Shown here piece by piece: positions 1 to 11,499 of a stretch of 64,000 bases of DNA. The position numbers were made by a program, and so were the translations under genes. Below the pieces are notes generated by a model that was given only the letters and a program-made list of their open reading frames with translations, was not told the origin of the DNA and made no database searches. The stretch is from Macrobrachium rosenbergii (Eukaryota; Arthropoda; Malacostraca; Decapoda; Palaemonidae), in assembly GCF_040412425.1 (NCBI RefSeq), contig NC_089781.1:54341986-54405985 (forward strand), given 5' to 3'. Numbering within the stretch: the stretch's first letter is position 1; each line of letters opens with the position of its first letter.

Positions 1-820
1 TAGAAATGCTTTTCTTTCCTGTGATCAATAATTCTGTCTTGAATTCTTTAAAGAAGGCTCTTTGCTCGGGTAAAAGGTGACAGTGCCATACAGACTTCCG
101 CAGTGAACAGAAATTCATGTATAGTGAAAGGTTAGTGTGTGAAGAAATTCACTCATGGAAATGGATAACTGATGAATCTCTTTAGAGATTATATAGGAGG
201 CCATTTGATAAATTATATATACCCTCTGTGAACAAAAGATTGCTATGTCAGTAACTGTATCAAGTCATATTTAAATGCAAAAATCACACAGGAACTGCCT
301 TACTGTCAGTGAAAATCTGCACTACAGTTAGCCTCTCTCTCTCTCTCTCTCTCTCTTTCAGTCAGATCAGAATATAACAATGATTTCACAACAATAACGA
401 AAAAACAACCACAACTGATGAAAGACATGTCAGCAGGTCCACGGGGACGAAGTGTGGTTTGGGCATACGCACGACTTCAGTTAGCCAGGGACCGTTCAGT
501 CGCCTAATTATCACCTTGTTTTCAAGGCTGGTATTCGATCGTTGTCGTGTAAAACCTAGATGGTAGGTTGTCAGCTTGACAAACAACTTCAGAATATCCA
601 TAAGTTATTAAGATACAGTGTCCATTGGCTATGTAAACATTAGATTATTATCATGATGGTAATTTTAGGCACCGTAAAAAAGAGCTGCAACTGTTTTTGG
701 TTTCCTGTGTGTGTTAACGAACTCATTTCAGTTTTCTTTGGCATTTCTGAGGGAAAGTGTAGGCCTAAGTCTGAATGGTCTAATATGGAAATTATTGATA
801 TATGGTTATTTTTAAGTGGA
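1..820. other. Non-coding stretch with a (CT)n tract
   Basis: I see no supportable gene here. A (CT)n tract lies at about 332-357. The sequence from that tract to about 424 recurs, diverged, at 3788-3874, so both belong to one dispersed repeat. Short open frames in this region have no recognisable domain. Confidence 0.6.
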
Positions 821-1286
821 TTAAGTACTTAGATATGATGATGGTAATACCTCAAGGTACTTAAGAATTTGCATTTTATTGGCAAGGTATAATTAAGATA
901 CATTTGGCTTAAGGTGAACACTAAGAAAAATGTGGTTATTTCATCGTGAGTATTTTTTTAATCAGGGGGTAGTTTTGTCACAGAAGCATTTAGTCTGCTA
1001 ATACGCATGCACAGATGGTGATGTATTTGTTTCGTCTCATCAGTGAATTAGTTCTTGATCTCTGAAGTTGTGCCGGTAACTACGAAGTTTTATTTCGTGG
1101 ATAAAGTACTTAGATATGATGATGGTAATACCACAGGGTACTTAAGAATTTGTATTTTATTGTCAAGGTATGATCAAGATATGTTTTGCTTAAAATGAAA
1201 ACCGAATAAAATGTGGTAATTTTGGTGCAAGTAATTTTTTTAATGAGTGGTATGTCTTTCACAGAAGCATTTGGTCTGTTGCTACT
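821..1286. repeat. Direct duplication of a ~180 bp segment
   Basis: The stretch at about 821-997 recurs in the same orientation at about 1099-1286. Both contain AAGTACTTAGATATGATGAT near the left end and CACAGAAGCATTT near the right end, with scattered substitutions and small indels between. The copies are about 278 bp apart. No coding function is evident. Confidence 0.75.
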
Positions 1287-1440
1287 TTTTTCCATGGCAA
1301 GGATTGTAAGGGCTGACTGGTGTGGTGGTAGAAGTTATATTTTGAATGACATTGTTTTATAACTGAATGAAAATAGTTCTAATACTGTCAAACACATCTG
1401 TATAATTTTTTTGGATATACTAAACTGATTATAGGGTTTG

Positions 1441-1921
<481 letters not shown>

Positions 1922-2039
1922 ATTTCTACATATTTGCTTTAGATACTTACTTGATTCTGGGTGGCAACGGATGAATGGAGGGAGTTCTTTACATTATCAA
2001 GAAATCTACTGTATTTTGTTAAAACATCCCTGACTAAAT

Positions 2040-2900
2040 AGACTGATTAAGGCATTTCCATAGACGAAAAAATCAAGGGAAAATCTGTGGCATAGGGCCT
2101 TCTTCGTGTGAGGGGAGATTACATAAAACTCAAGGGTTCCCATAATTAATTATATTTACATAATAAACACAGATCAGAAGAATGATGAATTACTGGGTCG
2201 GTAATAATAAGGGCCTGCTAAATGAATGAGTGGCACTGCCACCCCTTAATCTACTCTCTGAGATAAGGGCCTGCTAAATGAATGAGTCCTACAAAGGAGA
2301 AATATTCTACGCCGAAGATGTCTTCATAACAGGAACATCTCAGAGAGTAGATTAAGGTGGTGGCATAAGGCCACTGCACATGGGATAGAGCCGAGAGTGG
2401 TTCCACAGCCAGGGCCAATCTGCAAGTTATGTAAGACAGTTACTTGCGAGAATAATAAGATGCTTAAAGGGAACTGAGGGAATGCACAAGTGGTGCCAAA
2501 TAACTCAGTTCAACACCAAATGCATAATTACGTTAACACTTGATGCTCCAACACAAATTACTGAAGGTGATCGCACAATGGAAATAGAAAAAAATCAGAC
2601 AGAGAAATAACAGGATCACAACTGACTATAAGAAACCTTATTCCGGTACATTACCTCCATCAACATGACGATGTCCTTGTTCAATAGGGCGCCGACGCTG
2701 GAGGAGGGAACTAAGGGATGCCATGGCAAAAGTATACTGGATTGAACCTCGGGGTCGAATACGTGGAGGGTACAAGGGACAGGCAAAGGTAAGGACATCT
2801 GTCCTTGGTGGAGTTCTGAGCACTTCTCTCTCTGACTGCTGTTGCATGGTCTATTTATAACCTCAGGAATTACGCCTTCGCATCCAGGTAGGTGGCAGAA
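2040..2900. repeat. LTR-like dispersed repeat, copy 1
   Basis: Several blocks are shared in the same order with 18020-18830: an ATCAGAAGAATG block (2172 and 18146), an AACCTT..GGTAC.TTACC block (2633 and 18568), and a TTTATA..GGAATTAC block (2853 and 18771). The copies are strongly diverged. Length, the absence of coding sequence and a TATA-like element fit a solo LTR, but no clear termini or target duplication were seen. An imperfect inverted repeat of about 26 bp lies inside at 2239-2264 and 2337-2363. Confidence 0.4.
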
Positions 2901-4164
2901 ATGTCAATCTCTGCCTCGTTTCTTTAGCGAGCACTTGGGCATTCAGTCAGGCCTTCTCTTTTCTGGCTCCTCCCTTGCCCGTTGTCCAGCTCCGCAGAGG
3001 AAGGCATCCTTGAAGGCCACATCTCAAATTAGGGCCCTCAGGCAGTCATTTGAACAGGGAGAGGATTGGGCCTCACCATCAGGATATGGAGGAGAGAATT
3101 GATGACTGGGTGAATGAAACCCACAGTTCTTTCTATTAGAAAAATAATTAAAATGAATTGTATTCCTTATTGGTTACATTATTGTGGTAAAACGGCTCTC
3201 CCTCTGTCTCTTGTCTTTTCTCTCTCTCCGTTGTTTCTCTGTCTTTCCTACGTCTACATTTAAAGAGATGTCTCCTTCACTTTTGAGTCGTGGAGATGTC
3301 TTCATAAGCCCCTCGTCACCGTTTAATTAATGATTGATTGATAACAAAAACCAGTAAGACCTAACACCCCTCTCTTTCTTCTTCTCCCTCTCTCCCTCAC
3401 TCTCACTTTCTTGCTCTTTCTTTCACTCTCTCCCAACACTCCCATTCAGTATCATAGAATTCAACATCCTTAAGCCATGATCCACCATTACATTGTGACA
3501 CTTGGCAACTACAACAACCCATCAATTCAAACCCCTTGCTGATATAATCATATACAGTAAAATGATTGTTTATGGTTATATATTAGAATGATATATATTC
3601 ATTTCTATCTTTTATCAACGTGTATTTATTCAGAACAATAAATAACAGATTGCTTTACATTCTTCCATGTATCATGTCATCACCAAGGGTACGAATTGCC
3701 AGTGGTTATAGATGCCGTACGGACATGCATAGCTGTAATTTTTTTCTACCGGTCTACACATGCACAGATGGGGAAGAATTTCTTACATCTCTCTCTCTCT
3801 CATTTTCAGTCGGATCAGAATCTAACAGTATGATTTCACAGCAATAACAGAAAAACAAAAGCAACTGATCAAAGGCGCCCTTTCCACCAAACAACTCAAA
3901 CTGGCAATGTTTTTATAAAGAAAAATCGTGAATAATTTACATTTTTTAAGCATTTTGTTATGCCAAATCTTTTAAATGCATGTTGTTATGCCAAATCTAT
4001 TATGAAATATTGTATATTAAATTTATAGAATACAATTTATACTTAAAAATAATAATGGTTAGGTTTACACTGGTAGTGATATATACAGTATATGGCAGCA
4101 ATTTCTTTCATGTAGCAGGGGATTTAGATTTATTGTTGTAGGTTAATCATACATCTGACAGTGC
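2901..4164. other. Non-coding stretch, partly pyrimidine-rich
   Basis: No gene is supported. About 3198-3440 is enriched in CT and CTTT runs. The segment at 3788-3874 is the second copy of the (CT)n-linked repeat seen at 335-424. Open frames here are short and without domains. Confidence 0.55.
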
Positions 4165-4417
4165 CTGAAAGAAAAGGTGGCGCATCAGGTGAAAAATGAG
4201 AATTAACGCATAAAGCACTGAAGGAAAAGGTGACGTAAAAATGAAAATTTCTTTTGTTTTGTCTGTATTTGTATGTCTGTCACGGGGTAGGGTTTGATTT
4301 TGAGTTGTTTACATACACCTTTCTAGGGTGACATAGAGGCTGTGTGTGAAATTTTTGTGGGTCAATCAGGCAGTTTGGATTCCTATAGTATCCAAACAAA
4401 TAAACAGATATTAAATA

Positions 4418-4420
<3 letters not shown>
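4165..4420 (+). repeat. Dispersed repeat running into a (TA)n tract, copy 2
   Basis: Diverged second copy of the element at 1441-1768, again abutting a (TA)n tract on its right side. The conserved core has GGGTTTGATTTTGAG, then GACATAGAGGCTGTGTG. The similarity stops where the microsatellite starts. Confidence 0.6.

Positions 4421-4511
<91 letters not shown>
4420..4511. repeat. (TA)n microsatellite
   Basis: Pure TA run joining the dispersed repeat on the left to the tandem array on the right. Confidence 0.97.
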
Positions 4512-4514
<3 letters not shown>

Positions 4515-7106
4515 CCACAATGCCTCTAAACTTCTCGAATTCTTTTGCGCTTTTTTGGATACACACACACGAAAGATCCAAACGGAAGAAACTGAAGAGA
4601 CTGTGATGGCCAGTCGGGGAGACGAACACGTTACCATAATCACAAGAGGTCGTATTGCCGATGACCACGAGAAGGATAAAAGTCTATTACCTCTCGTACA
4701 TACATATACCTGCCGTGTTCAGATATATTTATTAGAGCTGGAATAGATATCCTCACCATAGCCAAGTGGGCAATGGTTTTTATTGCTTTTAGGCTGAAAT
4801 ATATATGTAGAATCTACTGGTCACTTTTACCAGAAACATATGCAATTCTAATAGCCACAATTCTTAACTTCTCACTTTTTGGATATGCTTGTAACTACGG
4901 GTCGAAAGATCCAAACGGGAGAAACTGAAGAGACTGTGATGGCCGGTCGCGGGAGACGAACCCACATTACCATAATCACAAGGAGGTCACATTGCCGACC
5001 TGACCACGAGAAGGATAAAAGTCTATTACCTCTCGTACATACATATACCTGTCGTTTTCAGATGTCTTTATTAAAGCTGGAATAGACCCATCCTCACCAT
5101 CATAGCCAAGTGGGCAATCGTTTTATTGCTTTTAGGCTGAAATATATATGTAGAATCTACTGGTTACTTTTACCAGACACATATGTAATTCTAATAGCCA
5201 CAATGCCCTCTTGGTTCTCGAATTCTTCACGCTTTTTTGGATATGCTTCAGGGAAAGATCCAAACGGAAGAAATTGAAGAGACTGTGATGGCCGGGTCGC
5301 GGAGACGAACCTACATTACCATAATCACAAGGAGGTCACGTTGCCGACCTGACCACAAGAAGGATAAAAGTCTATTACCTTTTGTACATACATATACCTG
5401 TCGTTTTCAGATATATTTATTAGAGCTGGAATAGACCCATCCTCACCATCGTAGCCAAGTGGGCAATTGTTTTTATTGCTTTTTAGGCTGAAATATTTAT
5501 GTAGAATCTACTGGTCACTTTTACCAGACACACATGTAATTGTGATAGCCACAATGCCCTCTTAACTTCTCGAATTCTTCACACTTTTTTGGATATGCTT
5601 GTAACTACGAAGCCAAAAGATCCAAATGGAAGAAATTGAAGAGACTGTGATAAGACGAACCCACATTACCATAATCACAAGGAACGTTGCCGACCTGACC
5701 ACAAGAAGGATAAAAGTCTATTACCTTTTGTACATACATATACCTGTCGTTTTCAGATATATTTATTAGAGCTGGAATAGACCCATCCTCACCATCGAAG
5801 GAGCCAAGTGGGCAATTGTTTTTATTGCTTTTAGGCTGAAATATTTATGTAGAATCTACTGGTCACTTTACCAGACACACATGTAATTCTGATAGCCACA
5901 ATGCCCTCTTAACTCTCGAATTCTTCACACTTTTTGATATGCTTAGTAGGTTTAAAGATCCAAACGAAGAAACTGAAGAGACTGTGATGGCCAGTCACGG
6001 AGACGAACCTTCCCGTTACCATAATCACAAGGAGGAGGTCCGACCTGACCACGAGAAGGATAAAAGTCTATTACCTCTCGCACATACATATACCTGCCGT
6101 GTTCAGATATATTTATTAGAGCTGGAATAGACCCATCCTCACCATCGTAGCCAAGTGGGCAATGGTTTTTATTGCTTTTTAGGCTGAAATATATATGTAG
6201 AATCTACTGGTCACTTTTACCAGAAACATATGCAATTCTAATAGCCACAATGCCCTCTTAACTTCTCAAATTCTTTGCGCTTTTTTGGATATGCTTGTAA
6301 CTACGAAGCCGAAAGATCCAAACGGGAGAAACTGAAGAGACTGTGATGGCCGGTCGCGGGAGGAACCCACATTACCATAATCACAAGGAGGTCACATTGC
6401 CCGACCTGACCACGAAGGATAAAAGTCTATTACCTCTTACATACATATACCTGTCGTTTTCAGATGTCTTTATTAAAGCTGGAATAGACCCATCCTCACC
6501 ATCATAGCCAAGTGGGCAATCGTTTTTATTGCTTTTTAGGCTGAAATATATATGTAGAATCTACTGGTTACTTTTACCAGACACATATGTAATTCTAATA
6601 GCCACAATGCCCTCTTAACTTCTCGAATTCTTCACGCTTTTTTGGATATGCTTGTAGCCGAAAGATCCAAACGGAAGAAATTGAAGAGACTGTGATGGCC
6701 GGTCGCGGGAGACGAACCCACATTACCATAATCACAAGGAGGTCACGTTGCCGACCTGACCACAAGAAGGATAAAAGTCTATTACCTTTTGTACATACAT
6801 ATACCTGTCATTTTCAGATATATTTATTAGAGCTGGAATAGACCCATCCTCACCATCGTAGCCAAGTGGGCAATTGTTTTTATTGCTTTTTAGGCTGAAA
6901 TATTTATGTAGAATCTACTGGTCACTTTTACCAGACACACATGTAATTCTGATAGCCACAATGCCCTCTTAACATCTCGAATTCTTCACACTTTTTTGGA
7001 TATGCTTGTAACTACGAAGCCAAAAGATCCAAATGGAAGAAATTGAAGAGACTGTGATGGCCGGTCTTGGGAGACGAACCCATGTTACCATAATCACAAG
7101 GAGGTA
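4512..7106 (-). repeat. Tandem array of a ~347 bp unit with a tRNA-like head (SINE-derived satellite)
   Basis: Unit starts, marked by GCCACAAT just after ATA, fall near 4512, 4852, 5194, 5544, 5892, 6241, 6598 and 6952. This gives seven full copies and a partial eighth, with periods of 340-357 bp. On the minus strand each unit carries an A-box-like GTGGTCAGGTCGGCAAC and, about 30-40 bases on, a B-box-like GGGTTCGTCTCCC inside a T-arm-like stem (GTGGG/CCCGC, 7-base loop). That is the layout of a tRNA-derived SINE head. The remaining ~250 bp is the non-tRNA body. Copies differ by substitutions and small deletions (for example near 5650 and 6370). Plus-strand frames encode a similar peptide in each unit, but start, length and frame drift, so I regard it as non-coding. 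Confidence 0.8.
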
Positions 7107-7161
7107 ATAGACTTTTATCCTTCTCGTGGTCAGGTCGGCAACGTAACCTCCTTGTGATTAT
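7090..7161. repeat. Fold-back at the array edge
   Basis: ATAATCACAAGGAGGT at 7090-7105 is followed at 7146-7161 by its exact reverse complement. The 7107-7161 stretch is an inverted piece of the array unit containing the A-box-like segment. The gypsy relic begins immediately afterwards. Confidence 0.8.
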
Positions 7162-7618
7162 AACAACAGCTTTGGCCCACCAGGACCCCAGCGCTCCCCT
7201 CCAGCTGACAATGGACGCCAGCAACGTTGCCTGCTGGGCCGTCCTGGAGCAAGTCGTCAACGGAGTCCCTCAGCCCATCGCTTGCTTCAGCAGAAAACTC
7301 AGTCCCACCGAGTCCCGCTACAGCACCTTCAACAGAGAACTCTTCATGGTGTACCAGGCAGTACGCCACTTCAAATTCCTCCTGGAGGGTACGCCCTTCA
7401 CAGTTTGGACGGACCACCAGCCGCTGGTCCACTCCTTCACAAAGCTGGGGGATGCATGGTCCTCCAGGCAGCAGCGGCACCTTGCAGCCATCGCGGAGTT
7501 CGCCTGGACCATTAAGCACCTCCCCGGCAAGAAGAACCCAGTAGCCGATGCCCTCTCGAGGATTGAAATTGACGCAGTGCAGCTCGGGACCGACTACGAG
7601 GACCTCGCCCGTGAATAA
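7162..7618 (+). pseudogene. Gypsy/Ty3 pol fragment: RNase H domain
   Basis: The translated segment is the RNase H end of a Ty3/gypsy polyprotein, which in an intact element degrades the RNA of the RNA/DNA hybrid during reverse transcription. Visible catalytic-type motifs are LTMDAS (first Asp), FNREL (Glu) and TDHQPL (Asp), followed by a NPVADALSR connection motif typical of gypsy. Upstream gag, protease and reverse transcriptase are absent: homology starts at the fold-back near 7162, so the copy is 5' truncated. A stop codon at 7616-7618 separates it from the integrase. Base composition is clearly more GC-rich than the surroundings. Confident on family, and confident that it is not functional. 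Confidence 0.9.
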
Positions 7619-8317
7619 GCCACAGACCCAGAGACTCCAGCTTACCACACCGCCATCACGTTGCTGAAGTGGAAGAACGTGCCCCTCTGCCCTGGAGGGC
7701 CAACACTACTGAGCGATGTGAACACTGGCCACCCCCACCCACTAGTGCCCGCCTCCCGTCGTCGGCTGGTCTTCAGCGTCATCCACAGACTGTCCCACCC
7801 CTCCGGCAGAACAACGGCCAGGCTGCTGGTGAAGTTTGTCTGGCACGGCATGTGGAAGGATGCAACGGCCTGGGCAAGGCAGTGCATACAGTGCCAGGCC
7901 AGCAAAGTAGGATGGCACACCGAATTGGGAGTGGGCGACTTTCCCCAGCCGCGGAGACATTTTGGGCACAACCACGTCGACGTAGTGGGTCCTCTTCCTC
8001 CATCAGGAGGAGCAAGATACCTTCTAACAGTCATTGACCGCTCCACCAGGTGGCCCAAAGCTACGCCCATGGAAGAAGCCACCTCCAGTGCATGCGCAGA
8101 GGCCCTCCTCCCCAGCTGGATCAGCCAGTTCAATTTCCTGGACCATATAACTACGGACAGGGGCGCCTGCATTCCTGTCCGAGCTGTGGACCCCTTGGCA
8201 CGCCTGTTGGAGACCACTCACCACAGCACCACCACCTACAACCCCGCAGCCAATGGAATGGTGGAAAGGTTCCCCAGGTCCCTGAAGACGTCCCTCATGG
8301 CTCGTTGCACCTCCTAA
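7619..8317 (+). pseudogene. Gypsy/Ty3 pol fragment: integrase, zinc-binding and catalytic core
   Basis: This continues the same element in another frame. An HHCC zinc-binding region is visible (HRLSHPSGRTTAR, later CIQC), then the DDE catalytic core: HVDVVGPLPP for the first Asp, ITTDRG for the second, and ANGMVERF for the Glu. In an intact element integrase inserts the cDNA into the host chromosome. An in-frame TAA at 8315-8317 stops the frame where sequence similarity clearly continues. Spacing and order agree with RNase H followed by integrase, as in Ty3/gypsy. Inactive by premature stop and missing upstream pol. Confidence 0.9.
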
Positions 8318-8770
8318 AACTGGAAGTACCAGCTGCCCTGGGTCTTTCTCGGGCTGAGGACCCCCCCCCCCAGAGCCAAAGGTGACCCGTCCACAGCAGA
8401 AAATGTCTTCGGAGAGACCCTTGTAGTCCCAGGGGAACTCATCACAGAGGACCGGGACGACTTAACAATGCAGAGGCTCCGCGACAGGGTTGGGAAGTTT
8501 GCCCCCTGCCGGCGGACATATACCGACAGGATGTCCCCCTTCATGCCTCCTGGTCTGTCCTCCACCACCCACGTCTTCGTCAGGGATGATGCCGTACATC
8601 CACCCTTAACCAGGCCCTACAGGGGGCCTTTCCTCATACTTGAGAGAAACAAGAAGGCATTCTGGGTGGCTGCCCACAGGAAGGAAGACTAGGTATCAAT
8701 AGACCGCCTCAAGCCCGCATTCCTGGAGGAAGACATTGGGGGCACTTCCCAAAGCCCCCTGCAGGAGGTG
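8318..8770 (+). pseudogene. Gypsy/Ty3 pol fragment: integrase C-terminus with GPF module
   Basis: Downstream of the stop at 8317 the integrase tail resumes. It is frameshifted at a run of twelve C residues near 8361-8372 and continues through a region with RPYRGPFLIL, the GPY/F module that follows the catalytic core in gypsy integrases. A TAG at 8690-8692 interrupts it, and a SIDRLKPAF segment typical of the end of this module follows. Three stops and a homopolymer frameshift across pol make this a decayed copy. A further open stretch to about 8987 has no recognisable domain. Confidence 0.85.
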
Positions 8771-8916
8771 GCGCCCCCCACAGCCTGCCCTGTCCACAAG
8801 AAAACCTTGTGGGTGCTCCCGGAAGGCCCCGGGTCTGGGCAGGAGGGCAACCCAACACACCCATCCACAGATACCTGCTTTGATCAGATTTTACCAACGT
8901 CTTGGGTGGGGAATAT

Positions 8917-9290
8917 TGTAAAGTCCCCGCTCAATGGGTTCTCTATGGTGAACATCCCGTTTTCTGCGGTGCCTTCACAGGTGACCTAAAGTCGCACGTC
9001 GCAATCTTATTATCATTATTGTGAATTGTATACTTATTACCTGTTCATTTGCCCTTGTACCACGTATATGTGTCAGAATATTTTTATGTCTAACCATCTA
9101 TTGTTAATCATCATGTTTTCTGTATTTACCTGTCCTGTTTTGTGTAGAGAAATAGTATGACCTCAGGTCACTTGTAAATTTTTATACTCGCGATCTCTGC
9201 ATATACGCAGACGTCTGCACGCCATTTTATAAGCAGGTCGCTTCATCAATAAACCAGCAGTACTTGTCTTCCTGCAATATTTGCCGAACA
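8917..9290 (+). repeat. Candidate 3' LTR of the gypsy relic
   Basis: A purine-rich GGGTGGGGAATA lies just before TGTAAAGTCC at 8917, which could be the polypurine tract and LTR start. An AATAAA lies at about 9248, and the segment can end in CA at 9290. The matching 5' LTR is missing. The sequence right after it, with TTGGCAGTGAAG, resembles a primer-binding region, which would be unexpected after a 3' LTR. The boundaries are inferred. Confidence 0.4.
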
Positions 9291-9474
9291 TTACCGTTGG
9301 CAGTGAAGACGCTAGTCTTGTTCTTTCCCTCGGTTTAAAGCTAAGAATAATTTTAAGGCATTTCCCTTCTCAGAGTTGTTTGCATGCCGAACTTAGCTCA
9401 TTTAGGAGTAATGAGATAGAATGACTTTTATGTCATATATGGGCAATTAGAGTGTACTTGGATTAAAACCACTA

Positions 9475-9620
9475 TGCCTAAAAGCATAGCCCCTTTATTC
9501 ATTCACTAATTGGGCAAAATAGAGCATAAAAAGCAAAATCCTGATCTGTTACCTTCTCTGAAGGTAACAGATTGTAGAAATCATTCCTACCTCATTTAAT
9601 TTTGACCCCAAAGGGGTCAA
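9475..9620 (+). repeat. Dispersed repeat shared with 13815-13970
   Basis: Both copies contain a CCCCTTTATTCATTC-like start, a GATTGG/AATTGGG block, a CTGAAGGTAA block and a TCATTTAATTTT end. Inside this copy GTTACCTTC and GAAGGTAAC form a short inverted repeat. No coding potential. Confidence 0.55.
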
Positions 9621-9880
9621 AATGAAATGACGTCAGTGCACCTCATGCAGAGCACTGTAGGCATTATTTAAGTTTCTTTGCAGCATCCCATCGGCCCCAA
9701 GCTGCAGTCTCTTCCATCTTACTTTCCACCCTCTCCTAACAGTTACTTCAAGGTGCACTTGCGAGGTTTTTCTCCTGTTACACCTTTCAAACCTTTTTAA
9801 TGTTAATTTCCATTTCAGCACTAAATGACCTCTTAGGTCCCAGTGCTTGGCCTTTGGCCCAAACTCTATATTCTATTCTA
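9621..9880 (+). repeat. SINE-like dispersed repeat
   Basis: It runs from GTCAGTGCACCTCATGCAGA through a CCATCTTACTTTCCACCCTC block to a tail with AAATGACCTCTTAGGTCCCA and a GGCCTTTGGCCC palindrome, ending in short ATTCTATTCTA repeats. I recognise the pattern as a very common crustacean short interspersed repeat (memory, not searched). Its tail resembles the 3' ends of the LINEs at 56421-56497 and 61610-61690. Confidence 0.7.
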
Positions 9881-10339
9881 GTCTTTAATTTTGAGAATTT
9901 GTCTCTGTAGAATGTAATTAATGTGTCATCATGGAGATGTAATTCCATTTTTGTTGCACATTTCTTTAAATATGTGGAAATTAGTTTGAGATTGGACCCC
10001 TTGAATGATGCCTTATGTGCCAGAATGCAATAATTCTTGAATTGTGCCATAACTGATTGGGAAAGTCAAAGTTTTTTCACAGCCTTAGCAGGCATCAGCA
10101 TACTCAAGGATAATGAAACCTAGTCTCTATCAAATCCAACTCATCAACTGTGTGGGGATACAGGGAAGCCATGTGATCAGCAACCCACCAGAACACAAAA
10201 CCGACTCCTCTACATCAATCTCCTATCCTCCAGGGAAAAAGGAGGAGTTGGGTTGGCAGGCCCTGACTCCCTGGCAACACAAGAATGGAGGCAACAGAAA
10301 GTGCCCATTCTGGTGACGCTGCATATGAAGCACTGAGAG

Positions 10340-10990
10340 GTGGAGAAGAAAGCAGATACATAACACCACTAAGTGTATGAAATGCCCTTTCTTGTTGTGC
10401 CATGCTGAAACACCACAAATTGTAGGAGTGCGCCCTCTTGTTGCTCCACACATTAAGCTCCAGCAGGTGGAAGAGAAAATGATGCCATAATACCACTGTG
10501 CATAGTGAATGTCTTGGAGGGCAGCTGGAAGAAGGGGAAAAGATGTGTGCTAGTGATACCTGATGCCATATAACAGAAGGCAAATCATGAGCCAGTAAAG
10601 CTGCCAGAATGACATCTAACTTAGACTCAATTGAGCTGCCTGGTAATGATGCAGAAACCAAAATAGGAACATTACAGGTGGCAAAAGAAGAAAGGCCACC
10701 AAAACCTGAAGCAATAGACAATACAGGTGGAAGAAGTAGATTACAGGGCTGGGCAGGGGGGGAAGGAATGGAAGAAATAGAATGAGATTGAGATAGGCTC
10801 AACAGTCAACTGAATAAGAAACAGAAGAAAAAACAATGTTGTAACACCACTCAGTGTAGTGAATGGTTGGGAGGGCGGCTGGGAAGATGGGGAAAGAGGT
10901 ACTTCATGAAACTGAATATCATCAACATAAGGAAAATCATGAGCCAGTGAGGCTGCTAAAAGGACATCTAGCTTAGATTGCCTTGATAAA
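10340..10990 (-). repeat. Diverged direct repeats with an open minus-strand frame
   Basis: Two blocks about 360 bp apart (10485-10640 and 10845-11000) share AATCATGAGCCAGT, GACATCTA and GGAGGGC..CTGG segments. The frame at 10215-10802 (minus) encodes SKLDVILAALLAHD, and the frame at 10741-11019 encodes SKLDVLLAASLAHD, so the peptide is repeated too. It might be part of a gag-like region of the neighbouring DIRS-type element, or a separate repeat. I do not recognise the protein. Confidence 0.4.
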
Positions 10991-11499
10991 GCCATCTCAG
11001 GCATTTCTAGGGATGCCACATGCTTTTACCAATACTGTGCTCAAGTAGAGAGAGAAACTGTGCCATTATTTACCTCAAAAGCATGCTGCAGCATTTTACT
11101 CACTGTTTGGATGCCTCCTTAATCTGTCCTTCTTAAATGCAGTTAGGTAGGATGTATCTGCTCAAGAGAACTGTGATTTCTTGAAGCAGCCCTGGGAGTC
11201 ACCCATGAAGACCTGCCCCTGGGCCTCATAAGGCTTGACTGACTAACTCTCAGGTTTCCTATTCCTTGATGAAGCCCTTTCATGGTTCCTCGTCAGGATT
11301 CAGTGAGGGCAAGGTTCGTCACTGCCCCCAGGAAAAGTGACTCTTGCAACCCTCATGTAGGAGGCCATCTGCTGCCCCTTTAGGAGTGGTTGGCAAGACT
11401 TAGGGACAGAACCTTGGGTGGTACCAGTATTTAGGGAGGGAAATGTTATCCATTTGCTAGTTCCTCCTCCTTTGTCAACATCTCTAATAACCTTTCCTA

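Noticed and set aside
4930..5030. A tRNA gene on the minus strand in the satellite unit
   Set aside because: A- and B-box-like sequences and a T-arm are present, but the acceptor stem does not close and the anticodon arm is poor. It fits a SINE head better than a functional tRNA.
4342..6130. Recurring peptide with a TEETEETVMAG-type motif in each satellite unit
   Set aside because: Start, end and frame drift between units, small deletions shift the frame, and the region overlaps a tRNA-like promoter on the other strand. Non-coding satellite is the simpler reading.
7130..7648. Minus-strand frame of 172 codons across the gypsy RNase H
   Set aside because: Antisense shadow of a GC-rich coding sequence on the plus strand. 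No domain in this direction.
7642..8217. Minus-strand frame of 191 codons across the gypsy integrase
   Set aside because: Antisense shadow, like the previous one.
8917..9290. Pairing this LTR candidate with 31439-32482, because both start TGTAAAG
   Set aside because: Only the first eight bases agree (TGTAAAGG versus TGTAAAGT). The interiors are unrelated, so they are different families.
10215..10802. A host gene of 195 codons on the minus strand
   Set aside because: The sequence lies in diverged direct repeats and has no recognisable domain or splice context. Kept only as a repeat with an open frame.
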